A stretch of 64,000 nucleotides of DNA. Origin: Eucommia ulmoides. Taxonomy: Eukaryota; Streptophyta; Magnoliopsida; Garryales; Eucommiaceae. Within the stretch, counting starts at the first letter, position 1. Each line of letters begins with the position of its first letter. Below, piece by piece: positions 35,238 through 46,881 of this stretch. The translations under genes were made by a program, and so were the position numbers. Below the pieces are notes generated by a model that worked only from the letters and a program-made list of their open reading frames with translations, searched no databases and was not told the DNA's origin. The stretch covers positions 23,085,577 to 23,149,576 of the forward strand of contig CM028338.1 of the NCBI GenBank assembly GCA_016647705.1, read 5' to 3'.

Positions 35238-37291
35238 TGTTGGCCCAGTAGAATACCCAAAATGGGGGGTGAATTGGGTAATTAAAAAATACATCAGAAT
35301 AAAACTTGATAAATCAAAAAATTAATTTTATTCCTAAATTAATTATTCTTTATAACACAGCAGAATAATATAATCAATCTAAGTGCACACCCAAACAACA
35401 AAAATAGCAAAGTAAATATTGCAGCACACCAAGATATATCCTGGTTCACCAAGCTACTCTTGACTAGTCCAGTCCTCCGAGCCCCACGGAGATTCTCACC
35501 CACTAATTCTCAAGATCCCTTTAAAGGTAGGAACCAAACTCACACACCTATTCCTTTACAAGCTCATAATCAACCTTTACAATTTTCTTTTTCAAGACTC
35601 AGGAATAACCTCTACTTTTTACAGGCTCAAGAATAACCTATCTTTTTACAGGCTAAAGATTAACCTAATTCTTTTTATCACTACGGCTCAAGAATTAAAA
35701 CCTCACAAAACACTCTAACTATTCCTTTCCCACGTAAGGATGGAACATTTACAAATCACTCACAATGCAATTCTATCCAGGAAGAATCACTACGTCAATC
35801 TTTTTACAGGAAGAGACTGAAACCCAGCTACCCCCCCCAACAATATTTAACCTGTCACACTACTCACCAATACAAAATGATAAGTAGAAAATCTCACTCG
35901 GAGCATCTACCACCCCAGATAAATAATAACTCAATTAATATCCTAACTAGTGAAAGAAAAACATGAGATACAAAATCTGATTTTAACAAGATATGGGTAG
36001 CAAATTGGAGCACGTAATCAGATTCAAGAAATTGTTTGTAAAAATATTTTCTCTAACAAATCAGAAACAATTTCTAAGATCAATTTCAAAAATATAAACA
36101 AGTAATGCAATGAAAGAATATAATTGGAAAGATCTCACCCAGAATCCACAGAATAATCAAATAAAGTAATGTAACTTCAGATCCGGTAGCAGCAAATATT
36201 AATCACAATTGATCTTCAAGATCACTCTTAGAATAACTCACAAACTCTCAGAAAGATAACTCTTAGAAAAACTCACTCTTATGATATGATATGATTTCTC
36301 TTTTTTACTGCTTAAATTTGCTAATGAAATTCGTAGGTGGATTTAAAGGAATATGTAATTCGCCTTCTAATGGCTAGTTTATAAGTGTCATGATAATTAA
36401 AAGCTCTTATAGACCCCTTATATCATAAGGACTTCAATTAGGTTCAATTACACTTAATAACAACTTTCAAAACTCTCAATTAAATCCCCAAAGTATTTCT
36501 CAATCTCAATTAAATAGACTAGAATAAATTTCAAAGTACCAAATTGAGAAACATTAATATTTGATGAACCATATTAATAGGATTTAATTACTATATGAAC
36601 CATACCTTAAATATAGATAATATCCCCGAAATCTCTCTCAAATCTTAACCAAAAATGGCTACTTTTAGATAAGATTTTGGAATGCACAAGATCCTAAAAC
36701 AGCTCTATCGGTCGACTGGTTAGTCGACTGCCCAATTCAGGATGTAGCCAAGGACGTTCATCGGTCGACTTATCAGTCGACTGCTAGATTCAAAGACTTC
36801 ACTTTCTTCTCATTGGTCGACTTATCAGTCAACTGATCAATTCAGCATGTTTGTCTTATACCCATCAGTCAACTTATTAGTCAACTCCTATTTGCTGAAC
36901 ACTTATCTTCAATTAATTTTAATACATTTTCTTCTCTAAATTAGCTCCACTAATATTCTTATATTTCATTTTAGTCATTCAAAATTATTTCTTTTCAATT
37001 CACATAGGAGCAAATAATTTAACTAAATCAAAACACACATAAAAGATAAAATACATTTTGTATCATGTGTGTATTCCTAAATGGGATATTAAGAGTTAAG
37101 ATTTACCTGGGTTGTTTTTTCTAATTTCTTCAAACTCTTAATTCTTGTTCATCATCTTGACATCTTCATTTGGCATCCATTTAATTTAACTTCTTCATTA
37201 CTGGAACTTTAAATCACTGAAACACTCAATTAAACATTAGTTTCACCAAAACATCAATACTTAATTGTTCATCAAAATATTAGGATCAACA
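35238..37291 (+). mobile_element. X copy 2: probable solo LTR with target duplication
   Basis: 2,054 bases, TGTTGGCC..GGATCAACA, in the 3' LTR of Tat-0. Flanks CTTAT (35,233-35,237) and CATAT (37,292-37,296) form a 5 bp duplication with one mismatch. The related LTRs read on smoothly across the site (9,330 and 27,228). It holds the GTCGAC palindrome cluster at 36,712-36,890. Confidence 0.82.
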
Positions 37292-37496
37292 CATATGATT
37301 AGAGAGGAGGTAATTATTGTCAATTATTAGTAATGATTGCCAATCATTGCCAAATCTTTGAAGATCTTTCGTTCCATCAAAAATTCGTTCAACACAAAAT
37401 AAGATCAATACAAGATAGCATGTCCCCTAGGACAAATACACCCCAAGGAAGAGGCTGGGATGGCCTACGCAAATATAAATGCATCGGCCCCCAGCC

Positions 37497-37504
37497 TATA
37501 AATA
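37497..37504 (+). promoter_or_regulatory. TATA box in Tat-0 3' LTR
   Basis: TATAAATA in CAGCCTATAAATAGGGAT, homologous to 9,563 and 27,406. Confidence 0.75.
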
Positions 37505-39286
37505 GGGATACTTGGTTCTCATTTTTTTCAAGCCTTAAATGCCTAGCTCCTCTCTCTAAAACTCGTGCCAAGTCTCAAGTACTAGGATTTTTAAGAAAAT
37601 CTCTCAAATAACACGTCGTTATTCTACTAAAATCCAATCCCAAAGTTTGATCTTGAGGTTCTTGGAGAAATAACTCAAGAGGAAGACAATCACCGATCAA
37701 TGTCAAGCCAAGGAGATTAAGGAGGAAAGGGGAATAGCTACTTAGGGATGACTACATCCCCTAAACAGGGTGTTCTTGAGGTTCTTGGGGAAAGAACTTG
37801 AGAAATTGATGGTGATTGATCAACTTCAAACCATGAAGATCAAGGAGGAAAATGAAGTAATTACTTAGGGAAGACCACATCTCCTAAATAGGTATGTTTC
37901 TTCAAAAACCCCTTTGATCTTGGTTTAATCTTGTGTATGTTTCTTTTACATTGCATAATCATGTAATTCGTACACTTAATTTTCATGTACATAACACATA
38001 AAACCCATAAACAACCAAACAAACACTTAATTCATGTTATAGTAACCAAACTATGTTCAAATCATACAAAACTATCTCAAGAACATCAAGAACGTCTGAG
38101 AACATATTAAGAACATGTGAGGAGCCAAATCATCCGAGAACTTGTTAAGAACATGTGAGGATTCAAACAAAACAAAAATCACACCATGAGTTGTACATAC
38201 TCTCTACGATTCTCTCAAGAACTTTAAACCGACTCTTTATTAACTTTTAATACTAATTATATAACTACTAATAACTGGATTTACTTTCTGCTAAACGTCA
38301 AGATCACAACTAGGTTGTCTTGTGGACTGACACCTATATATACATATATATATACACACACTATACCGATAGACTCTTGTGGCTAAAAACTAGGGATAAA
38401 GGGAGGGCTTCCATTCCTTCGGGGATATGTGTGATTCTTTTTCAGAAACCTTCCATTTTTCCTTAGTTACGAGTAGGATTGGCATAAATATATGGTAGTT
38501 TTTATTTTATTTTATTTTAACTAACAACTCACACACTAACACTAACTTACCAAAACAAAAGAGTTCGATCAAGATGTTCTTGGCAAAATCAAAGAGGTTT
38601 TTGTACATGTCGTGTTGCGATTCAGGTTGTTCACAACTTAAGAAAAGATTAATAATAAACATAATTAATGTTGTGATTCAGGTTGTTAGTCTTAGTCTGC
38701 ATTTCATATAGTTTGTATATTTATATATCTGACTATATAAACAGTTATTGGGTTTTCTTGACTAGTATTACCTGTAGTATTTACTTTCTTATCATTGTAT
38801 CATGTAAGAAAATACATAAAAAGATAATTTTTTTTGAAAAGGGGAATTATTTTTGTTTAAGTAATCAAAGAAAACTGCTCGGATGTGTTTAACAGTGAAT
38901 ATCTATTTAGACCGAGGTACCGTTTATGGACTGGTGTCTTGGAGTGCGTAAAACCTTCCACAAGTATAACCGACTCCTGAACTTAAAGAATATATCTAGT
39001 ATACAGACCTTTGGAAGTCAAAACATAGACCAATTTAAAAGGAAAAATGAATTTCTAAAATCTTGGTGACCTAGCACACCATTTAACCCCATGCAAGGTG
39101 GCGATTCCATTTTTAATATAAAATCCCGGCCCAAAAAGTTTTTCAAAACCAACACCTAGAAAAGTCCTTAAAAAATCATTTTCGAAATGAACGAATTTGG
39201 ACGACTTAGAGAAAAAGGGATGAAACTTGTTTTTATCCTTTTCTCGATTCTCTACTTCTTCTGCTATCAAAATCCGAGGTGTGTCA

Positions 39287-39320
39287 AATACCAGATATTT
39301 ATGCTAGTCCAACTTGTAAC
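39287..39320. other. short flank between Tat-0 and Y
   Basis: 34 bases that belong to neither element by eye. They could be the DNA into which Tat-0 inserted. The first five bases (AATAC) would be its target duplication; the partner is outside the window. Confidence 0.45.
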
Positions 39321-41859
39321 TGTTGGCCCAGAGATTGACCCTAGAGGGGGTGAATTGGGTCTTTAAAAACCTTTTGTTTGAACTATAAAATCTGTCTACT
39401 AAAATCTTAATTAAAACATAGTTAGTTCTTGTGATTGTGTGTGTGCAGCGGAATAATCAATCAAACCAAAATAAACAATGTAATGAGTAAGGGATAGAGA
39501 CAAGTAAACCACAAGACACAATATATTTATAGTAGTTCGGAAAAACCCTTTTGCCTACTCTACTCCTCCGCGTTCCCGATAGAGAATTCTAATTTACTAA
39601 TCCTTAATTTTTTTATGGGTGAAGATTAAACCTTGTACAATCACTAATCTTCTTAGAGGTATAGATCACACCTTTCACAATCATCTTACGGGTGAAAATT
39701 ACCCCTTTCACAATCTTCTCATGGGTGAAGATTAAACCGTTCACTTCATCTTCTTTTCGGGAGATCGGTCCGTCACTACCAAAGGCTCCTCCTTTGGTCT
39801 CTTTAACTTCATCACAAGTTGATGTTTGAGATGTGGTGATGCTCTTGAGGATCTTCTAGCTTTGATGTATCAATAAGGTACAATCTATCAAAACAACACT
39901 AATAGTTTTGTAATCTAACTTACAAAAATCGACCTTGGAGCTCTAAACACTCTCTATAAATATTACAATATTTTGACTTACTAGTGTTTAGTGATTCTCA
40001 CAAATATTACTCAAGAAAATATAGATAAACTTTAAGTACAAGAGTGATCACACAAAAAGTATAAGAATATGAATTAAAGAGATGATGTTAAAGAATATCA
40101 CTCTGTAGTATAACTCTTTGACGCTCTTTGTGTGATTGATCTTTGTAGTTCACTTGATTGAACAATTGGTTAATGTTTCCAGCAACTTTCCTCCTTTTAT
40201 ATGGCTATAAATATGTTGGTAGAAATCACAATTGAGGCGTAGAGATAATATCACTATTGGGTGAAGCTCTCTCAAGTATCAAGACAAATGAGGCTCCTTC
40301 CCACTCAAATTCTCTACAGAATTTCAAATATCCAACAACTTTTTTCCAACATAATTAATCACTAGACATATCCTATTAATGGTATAGGACACATGCATCA
40401 TTAATGAATATGGACACTACAATATTTCAGCCTTCCATCTATGTTTTCACATTGCATTTGGTCAAGAGATGAGTTGTATATTAATGACTTTATGACTAAA
40501 GTTGAAAACAAGATAATGTGGACAATTGCAAAAGTATTTCTACCATAAATACATATAGAACGTTGGTTGGACTTTTCTCAACACATTATACATGTTCATT
40601 AAATTGAAAAGAATATAGGTGAGCATTTAAATGGGAGACAATCAATAAGGTTGAGCATTACATAGCCAACCCTACTTATGTTGTTCAATTAAAGGTGTTC
40701 CCATAACTAGTCTTGACAAAAACATCCCTTATACATGTATACATACAACTTTACTAAATTAATCATTAAAATACATGATTTATAATGTATTTTATACATG
40801 AATACAATTCATTTGGGCATATGGGAGTATTTTAAGAGGTTCAACACTTGAAAATATTTTTCATGCACAAAACAGAATTTTCAAAGTCATTGTGCCAATT
40901 TGTCAATTAATCATGGATATAATGTTAAACATATCAATAAATCATGTACATATGATATATACACATTATACTAACATATCATAACATGAATTGAGCATCC
41001 GAACAAGATTTGATATGTAAAATCAATTTTTAGTTCATGCAAGAAAATAATCAAATTTGTTCCTAAACCTTGAAAAAGTTTTGATCAAATTGATTTAAAA
41101 AAATGATTATTTGATTAAATTTAATAATATTTATTATAAAAAACACATTAAATAAGTTATAGGAACACCCTTCAAGAAGAAAATACAATAATTGTGAAAA
41201 ACAGAGCGAAAACATGGCAGAAGAGAGAAACGCTACTAACTTGTTTACAAATGAATATTGTTTTATAGGAAGAACGTATAAAAATTATTTTTAATAGGCA
41301 CATAATTAAATATTATTGAGTTAGGGTTCCATAGAAAAAATAATCGCCTCATTTGGACTCCAAATGAGTGAGATATGATTAATTGAGTGAGCAAAGGTTT
41401 AGATAGTATTTTCTTAAAAAAAAAACTACTAACTTCTTGGAAAATGTTGAAATTTGAATAGCTAAAACAACATCGATCGACATGAAATTGATATGGTTTT
41501 AAATGTATATGAATTAGATTTTCAACCAAATAAGATTCATCAGATTTAGACAACTAATAAGAGAAATATGGAGAATTTACTACAGAAGGTCAATTCTGAT
41601 TTTTTGGACAGCAACAATCGATTGCTAAAATGTTTTCAACACAATTCTATTTTTGTTCACCCGTTCATGGTTTTGGTCATAGTCTATGATCATTTTTTAG
41701 CCAAACACCTTTAAAATATTGTTTTAAACATATTTGAATAATTTTCATGATCAAAACATGCAATGTACCTTATGATTACATAGAAATCGAGTTTAAGCAA
41801 TTTGAGCGTTTTTGTGATCAAAATGTGAATTTCTCATATATGCATGTATTGATCAAACC
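39321..41859 (+). mobile_element. Y: LTR-like element related to X
   Basis: Begins TGTTGGCCCAGAG followed by GAGGGGGTGAATTGGGT, sharing its start with X, but the rest differs. It holds four units of about 33 bp around TGGGTGAAGATTAAACC (39,614-39,757), in the same position as X's own short repeats. No coding region. Its right end is not defined because it meets the inverted X at 41,860. Best guess: an LTR or LTR fragment of a family akin to X. Confidence 0.5.
39614..39757 (+). repeat. about 33 bp minisatellite in Y, four units
   Basis: Units begin A(T/C)GGGTGAA(G/A)ATTA and end TTTCACAATCTTCT, with drift between units. Confidence 0.8.
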
Positions 41860-43893
41860 TGTTGATCCTAAGATTTTGATGAACAATTAAGTATTGATAT
41901 TTTGGTGGAACTAATGTTTAATTGAGTGTTTTAGTGATTTAAAGTTCCAGTAATGAAGACGTCAAATTAAATGGATGCCGAATGAAGATGTCAAGATGAT
42001 GAAGAAGAATTAAGATTTTAAAAAAATTAGGGAAAACAACTCAGGTGAATCTTAACTCTTAATATCCCATTTAGGAACACACACATGAAACAAAATGTAT
42101 TTTATCTTTTATGTGTGTTTTGATTTAGTTAAATTATTTTCTCCTATGTGAATTGAGAATAAATATTTTTGAATGACTAAAATGAAATATAAGAATATTA
42201 GTGGAGCTAATTTAGAGAAGAAAATGTATTAAAATTAATTGGAGATAAGTGTTCAGCAAAGAGGAGTTGACTGATGGGTATAAGACAAACATGTTGAATT
42301 GATCAGTTGACTGATAAGTCGACCGATGAGAAGAAAGTGAAGTCTCTAAATCTAGCAGTCGACTGATAAGTCGATCGATGAACGTCCTTGGCTACATCTT
42401 GAATTGGGCAATCGACTGGCCAGTTGACCGATGAAGCTGTTTCAGGATCTTGTGTATTCCGAAATCATATCTAAAAGTAGCCTTTTTTGGTTAAGATTTG
42501 AGAGAGATTTTGGGGATATTATCTATATTTAAGGTATGGTTCATATAGTAATTAAATCCTATTAATATGGTTCATCAAATATTAATGTTTCTCAATTTGG
42601 TACTTGAAATTGATTCTAGTCTATTTAATTGAGATTGAGAAATACTTTGGGGATTCAATTGAGAGTTTTGAAAGTTATTATTAAGTGTAATTGAATCTCA
42701 TTGAAGTGCTTATGACATAAGAGGTCTACAAGAGTTTTTAATTGTCATGACACTTGTAAACTAGCCGTTAGAAGACTGATTACATGTTCCTTTAAATAGA
42801 CCTGCGAATTTCATTAGCAAATTTAAGCAGTAAAGAAGAGAAATCATATCATATCATAAGAGTGATGTTTTCTAATAATTATCTTTTTGAGAGTTTGTGA
42901 GTTATTCTAAGAGTGATCTTGAAGATCAATTGTGATTAATATTTGTTGCTATCGGATCTAAAGTTACATTGCTTTATCTGATTATTCTATGGATTTCGGA
43001 TGAGATCTTTCCAATTATATTCTTTCATTGCATCACTTGTTTATATTTTGGAAATTGATCTTAGAAATTGTTTTTGATTTGTTAAAGAAAATATTTTTAC
43101 AAACAATTTCTTGAATCTGATTACGTGCTCCAATTTGCTATTCATATCTTGTTAAAATCAGATTTTGTATCTCACGTTTTTCTATCACTTGTTGGGATAT
43201 TAATTGAGTTATTATTTATCTGGGGTGGTAGAAGCTCCGAGTGAGATTTTCTACTTATCATTTTATATTAGTAAGTAGTGTGATGGGTTAAATACTGTTG
43301 GGGGTATTTAATCAAGGGTAGTCGGGTTTTAGTCTCTTCCTGTAAAGAGATTGAGGTAGTGATTCTTACAGGATAGAATTACATTGTGAGTGATTTGTAA
43401 AGGTTTCATCCTTACCTGGAAAAATGATAGTTGGAGTGTTTTGTGAGGTTTTGATTTTTGGGTCGTAGTGATAAAAATAATTAGGTTAATCTTTATCCTG
43501 TAAAAAGATAGGTTATTCTTGAGCCTGTAAAAAGTAGAGTTTATTCTTGAGTCTTGGAAAAGGAAATTGTAAAGGTTGATTCTAAACCTGTAAAAGAATC
43601 GGTGTGTGGGTTTGGTTCCTACCTTTAAAGGGATCTTGAGAATTAGTGGGTGCGAATCTCCGTGGGGATCGGAGGACTGAACTAGCCAAGAGTAGCTTGG
43701 TGAACCAGGATATATCTTGGTGTGTTACAATATTTACTTTGGTATTTTTGCTGTTTGAGTGTGCACTTAGATTGATAATATTATTCCGTTGTGTTATAAA
43801 GATAATAATTAATCTAGAACTAAAATTAATTATTTGATTTATTCAAGTTTTATTCTGATTATTTTTCAATTACCCAATAAACATAAGCCAACA
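41860..43893 (-). mobile_element. X copy 3: probable solo LTR, inverted
   Basis: 2,034 bases, the reverse complement of X copies 1 and 2: starts TGTTGATCC and ends GGCCAACA-like GCCAACA. GTCGAC palindromes at 42,262-42,440. Left flank is Y, right flank is Athila-like sequence, with no shared 5 bp duplication, so the neighbourhood has been rearranged since insertion. Confidence 0.78.
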
Positions 43894-43965
43894 TGTGCCT
43901 CACCCTCAAACTCAAAGTCAAACATGTATTTAAATTAAGCATAAGGGAATAAGAACACGTACTGG

Positions 43966-43988
43966 GGAGGCGAGATAATCTTGCCTCC
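43966..43988 (-). other. conserved GGAGGCGAGA hairpin
   Basis: GGAGGCGAGA, loop TAA, TCTTGCCTCC: a 10 bp stem with one G-T wobble. Same hairpin at 55,634-55,656 and 62,578-62,600, after the gag region in each full context. Confidence 0.8.
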
Positions 43989-43999
43989 TTGTATGGTCA

Positions 44000-45240
44000 G
44001 CTGTGATGCTTCGAGTAAGGTGTCTGATGTGGGGCTTTCTTCCATAGATCACATCCTTAGGCTCAATTATTTAAAAACTTGGGTTACCTCATAAGAAGTG
44101 CTTAGTTTAATATCATTGACTTGACAACAAAGAAGGGCTCATCAAAGAGCAGCTTTCTCCCATAGTATGTGCCATACAACACAATAAATGGGTCTCTATA
44201 TTGAACGCCCTCGGGCTTAGCAAGATGTGAAAATGTTTGGATCGTATGATCAACGTGATTCGACTCTGGCTTATGTGCTTGGTGGGTGTGAATGAATGGA
44301 GTTGGAAGTGGTAGAGGACAAGTGAGCCATATCGAATCCTCATAGAAGTATTCGTCTTTGATTAGGTTGGTATCATAACATGGATCTCAAAATATGGATA
44401 ATCACAAGTGTTGTCTTGTGATTCTTCATCGTCGATCAACTCTTGGGTCTCTTCCTCCTTAGAATCATCATCATGGAACAAACCCAAGTTCTTCCCACTT
44501 GGGCGTGGTTCCTTATGGTGGCTTTTTATGATTAGAGGTGGCAACACCAATTGGATTCCAAGAGGTGAGGACTCGAAATTATCTTGTGATTTGTTATCAA
44601 CGAACAATTCTTGAGTCTCGTCCTCTTTTGAATCATCTTCAAAAGACACCTCCAATATCCTCCCATTTGTATTAGGTTCCTCATTGTGGTTTTCACATAT
44701 GAACGTGGCTTGTGTGTCTCGCATTTCTACCATCGTTGTCATGGCTTCAGTGGAATCAAATGGTGATTTGACTTGTAAATCATAAACAGTCTCCATCCTC
44801 TCCTATTTCTCTATAAGAAGCCTTGTCTCCTCCAAAAATTGGGCAAGAAGGTTTTCAAGGTCTTAGAGGGTAGTAGAAGCATCCACATGTTGGTATGGGG
44901 TGTCAAACCATGGTACCAAAATGTTGGGACTATCCCCCAAGTTTTGTTAACTTGTTGAATAATTCCGACTTCGATAGTCAAAATCGGTCATGTCTTCCAA
45001 CAACCAATAGGCTTTGTCTGCGGTTAGGTCGTAAAAAGAGGTGGTACAACTTTCTCCTTCCACCCAAGTTCTCGTTGCGGCTTGTAGCCCATCGAAGAAG
45101 TTTAGTAGTTGACAGTCTTTCGGGAAACCATGATTGGGGAACCGAATAAGAAATTCCTTGTATCTTTCCCAAGCACAATAGAATGGCTCGGAATCCCATT
45201 GAGAAAATCTCAAAAGGACTTGTTGATCAAACATCTTCAA
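44000..45240 (-). pseudogene. Athila-like gag remnant
   Basis: Reading on the minus strand: 45,240-44,947 contains FYCAWERYKEFLIRFPNHGF, then LLNFFDGLQAATRTWVEG and KAYWLLEDMTDFDY. This is the AWERYK.LLR.CPHHG..Q..FY.GL...TR block of Athila-type gag. The C-terminal part (44,796-44,362) is acidic, with two copies of a DDSKE(D/E)ETQEL phrase. The end (about 44,340-44,113) matches 62,937-62,677. Broken, with several breaks. Confidence 0.8.
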
Positions 45241-45349
45241 TTACCTCGCAAAACAAACAAAACTCAAAAACAAAAACGAGAAATAAAAATAAATGCCTAA
45301 ATTAAAATCAAGTAACTTATTCACAATATTAACAATAATCCAAAAATAA

Positions 45350-45367
45350 TCCCCGGCAACAAAGCCA
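45350..45367 (-). other. primer-binding site, Athila-like element
   Basis: On the minus strand TGGCTTTGTTGCCGGGGA, a form of the TGGCGCCGTTGCCGGGGA site common in Athila-type elements (tRNA-Asp type). It lies 5 bases inside the LTR end. Confidence 0.8.
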
Positions 45368-45372
45368 AAACA

Positions 45373-46830
45373 TGGTAGCGATTATTTTGGTACACCGCAA
45401 ATGTACGAGTCAAGTTTTAATAGTATAAGGAGAGTAGAGTAGAGTATCCACAAATATTGGTTTAAATTGTCGTTAAGTACCGCAATTATCGTAACCTAAT
45501 TTTATTTAGGCGTCCAAATTTATGGTTTGGAAAAATAAAACTAAAACAAATATAAAATGAAAATCAAAATAAAATGTGGACTTCCTATGCACAATTGTTC
45601 TAGGGGGGTTTGACATCCCTATGCTAAACTATGATAATCCAATTCAAATTTGTTAATTAAATTCATGCCCAATCATTAACCATGGGTGTCTAAATTAACC
45701 TCACTTCCACCTCTCGAATGCCAAGTAAGATCATTTGTAAAATTATTCAAATTAATAACTCTATGCAACTCAACTTATTATCCAATCTTTAAGTTTCACC
45801 CATCAAATGGCTACCCAAATTATATTAGCCTCTCGCACTCAATATAATAAGGGTTGTATTTCTCCGATCTCAATATGAAATATTATCACCTCTCGAATGT
45901 CTAATCTTACACATCTATGATATCTAATTTACCTCTCACATAAATTAGCAAATAAGCATAATGAAATACAAATGATCGAAACATAAAATCCAATTAATAA
46001 AATCTTAAAGTCTCAAGGCATAGTTTATACAAAGTTATTCAAATCCCCCTAGATTGAAACTTTAAATCAACATAATGGAATCCATGACTAATATTTTCAA
46101 GAAATTCATAAATGCAAACTTGTTCAACACAATATCACAAATACAAAATTGTAATAAAAAGATTAGGTCGAGAGAAAGGAAGAGAAAAATCTTTGTGGAG
46201 ATGAGTTTCAAGGCTTTAAATCTTTAACTCCAAGCTCTCTATAGGAATTTTAGGCCTCCAATGGTGTTTTGCTTCTCAAAATCTTGCCACCAATGGTGTT
46301 TTCCTCCTAAATTTTGCCGAGGCTTAAGGTAGCATTTATAGGGTTCAAAAATAGGGTTTTTTGGGTTTCCAGGCTGTAGAGGTGCACTGGAGCGGAGTTA
46401 GTGTGCATTGTAGCATGCCTTTTGGGCATGGAAAACTAATGGGAGCACGCTATAGCGTTGCTGCTCCTGCACTACTAACAAACCGTTACAGCCGACACCT
46501 GTTCTTATTTTGGTCATAACTTTCTTGTCCAAACTTTGATTAAGGTAATTCAAAAGGATAAAGAAAGATAAGAAAGAGATATACAACTTATATGTTTTGA
46601 GTTTTTCCATAATCAGATTTAATAGTGGTCAAAATCGAGCTGCAATTTGTTGCTCCTGCACTACTGACAAACCGTTACAACCCAATTCATCTCATTTTAC
46701 CTTTTCACCTAATTATTTGTGATTCCTACAAAACAACACAAAAATACATCAAACTAACAAAAATACTTGAAAACTCACAAATATTTGAATCTAAAAGTAC
46801 TTGATTTATTGGTAAATAAACCACTCATCA
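45373..46830 (-). repeat. 5' LTR of the Athila-like element
   Basis: 1,458 bases; plus-strand ends TGGTAGCG..CCACTCATCA. Related to but clearly distinct from the LTRs at 52,077 and 59,768: it has (T/C)ACCTCTCGAATG phrases at 45,710 and 45,890 where those have CCTCTCCCGAGTG. Confidence 0.8.
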
Positions 46831-46881
46831 ATAGCCAACATCATGTTCTACTTAGGACACAACGTTGGAGAGAGACATTTA

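Larger units (their letters stand above)
1..39286 (+). mobile_element. Tat-0: old Tat/Ogre-like Ty3/gypsy element, broken, host of nested insertions
   Basis: Inferred whole element. The 5' LTR (1-1,879, left end outside the window) is followed by a primer-binding site; the 3' LTR is 33,993-39,286. The two LTRs resemble each other more than either resembles the LTRs of Tat-1. Over about 184 bases at 1 and 37,721 I count about 21 differences (11%), suggesting an insertion several million years old. The interior holds a short gag remnant and a long 3' non-coding region. It is interrupted by an X insertion, an Athila-like solo LTR and the whole of Tat-1; the 3' LTR holds a second X. The element is a fossil: most of its polyprotein region is not recognisable here. 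The nesting is an inference from LTR similarity and order, because I could not find a clean target duplication around Tat-1. Confidence 0.7.
33993..39286 (+). repeat. 3' LTR of Tat-0, interrupted by X copy 2
   Basis: Starts TGTAGACACTGCATTTTGTC, ends GGTGTGTCA; about 3.2 kb without the X insertion. TATA box at 37,497. It is most like 1-1,879. No primer site follows; instead about 34 bases of flank precede Y. Confidence 0.85.
43894..46830 (-). mobile_element. gag-bearing Athila-like element, left part missing
   Basis: Minus-strand element: 5' LTR 45,373-46,830, primer site 45,350-45,367, gag remnant 44,000-45,240, and a hairpin at 43,966-43,988. The rest of the element to the left is not present; X copy 3 abuts. 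No polymerase region is seen. Right target flank would be ATAGC (46,831-46,835) in Tat-2. Broken, with several breaks. Confidence 0.75.
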
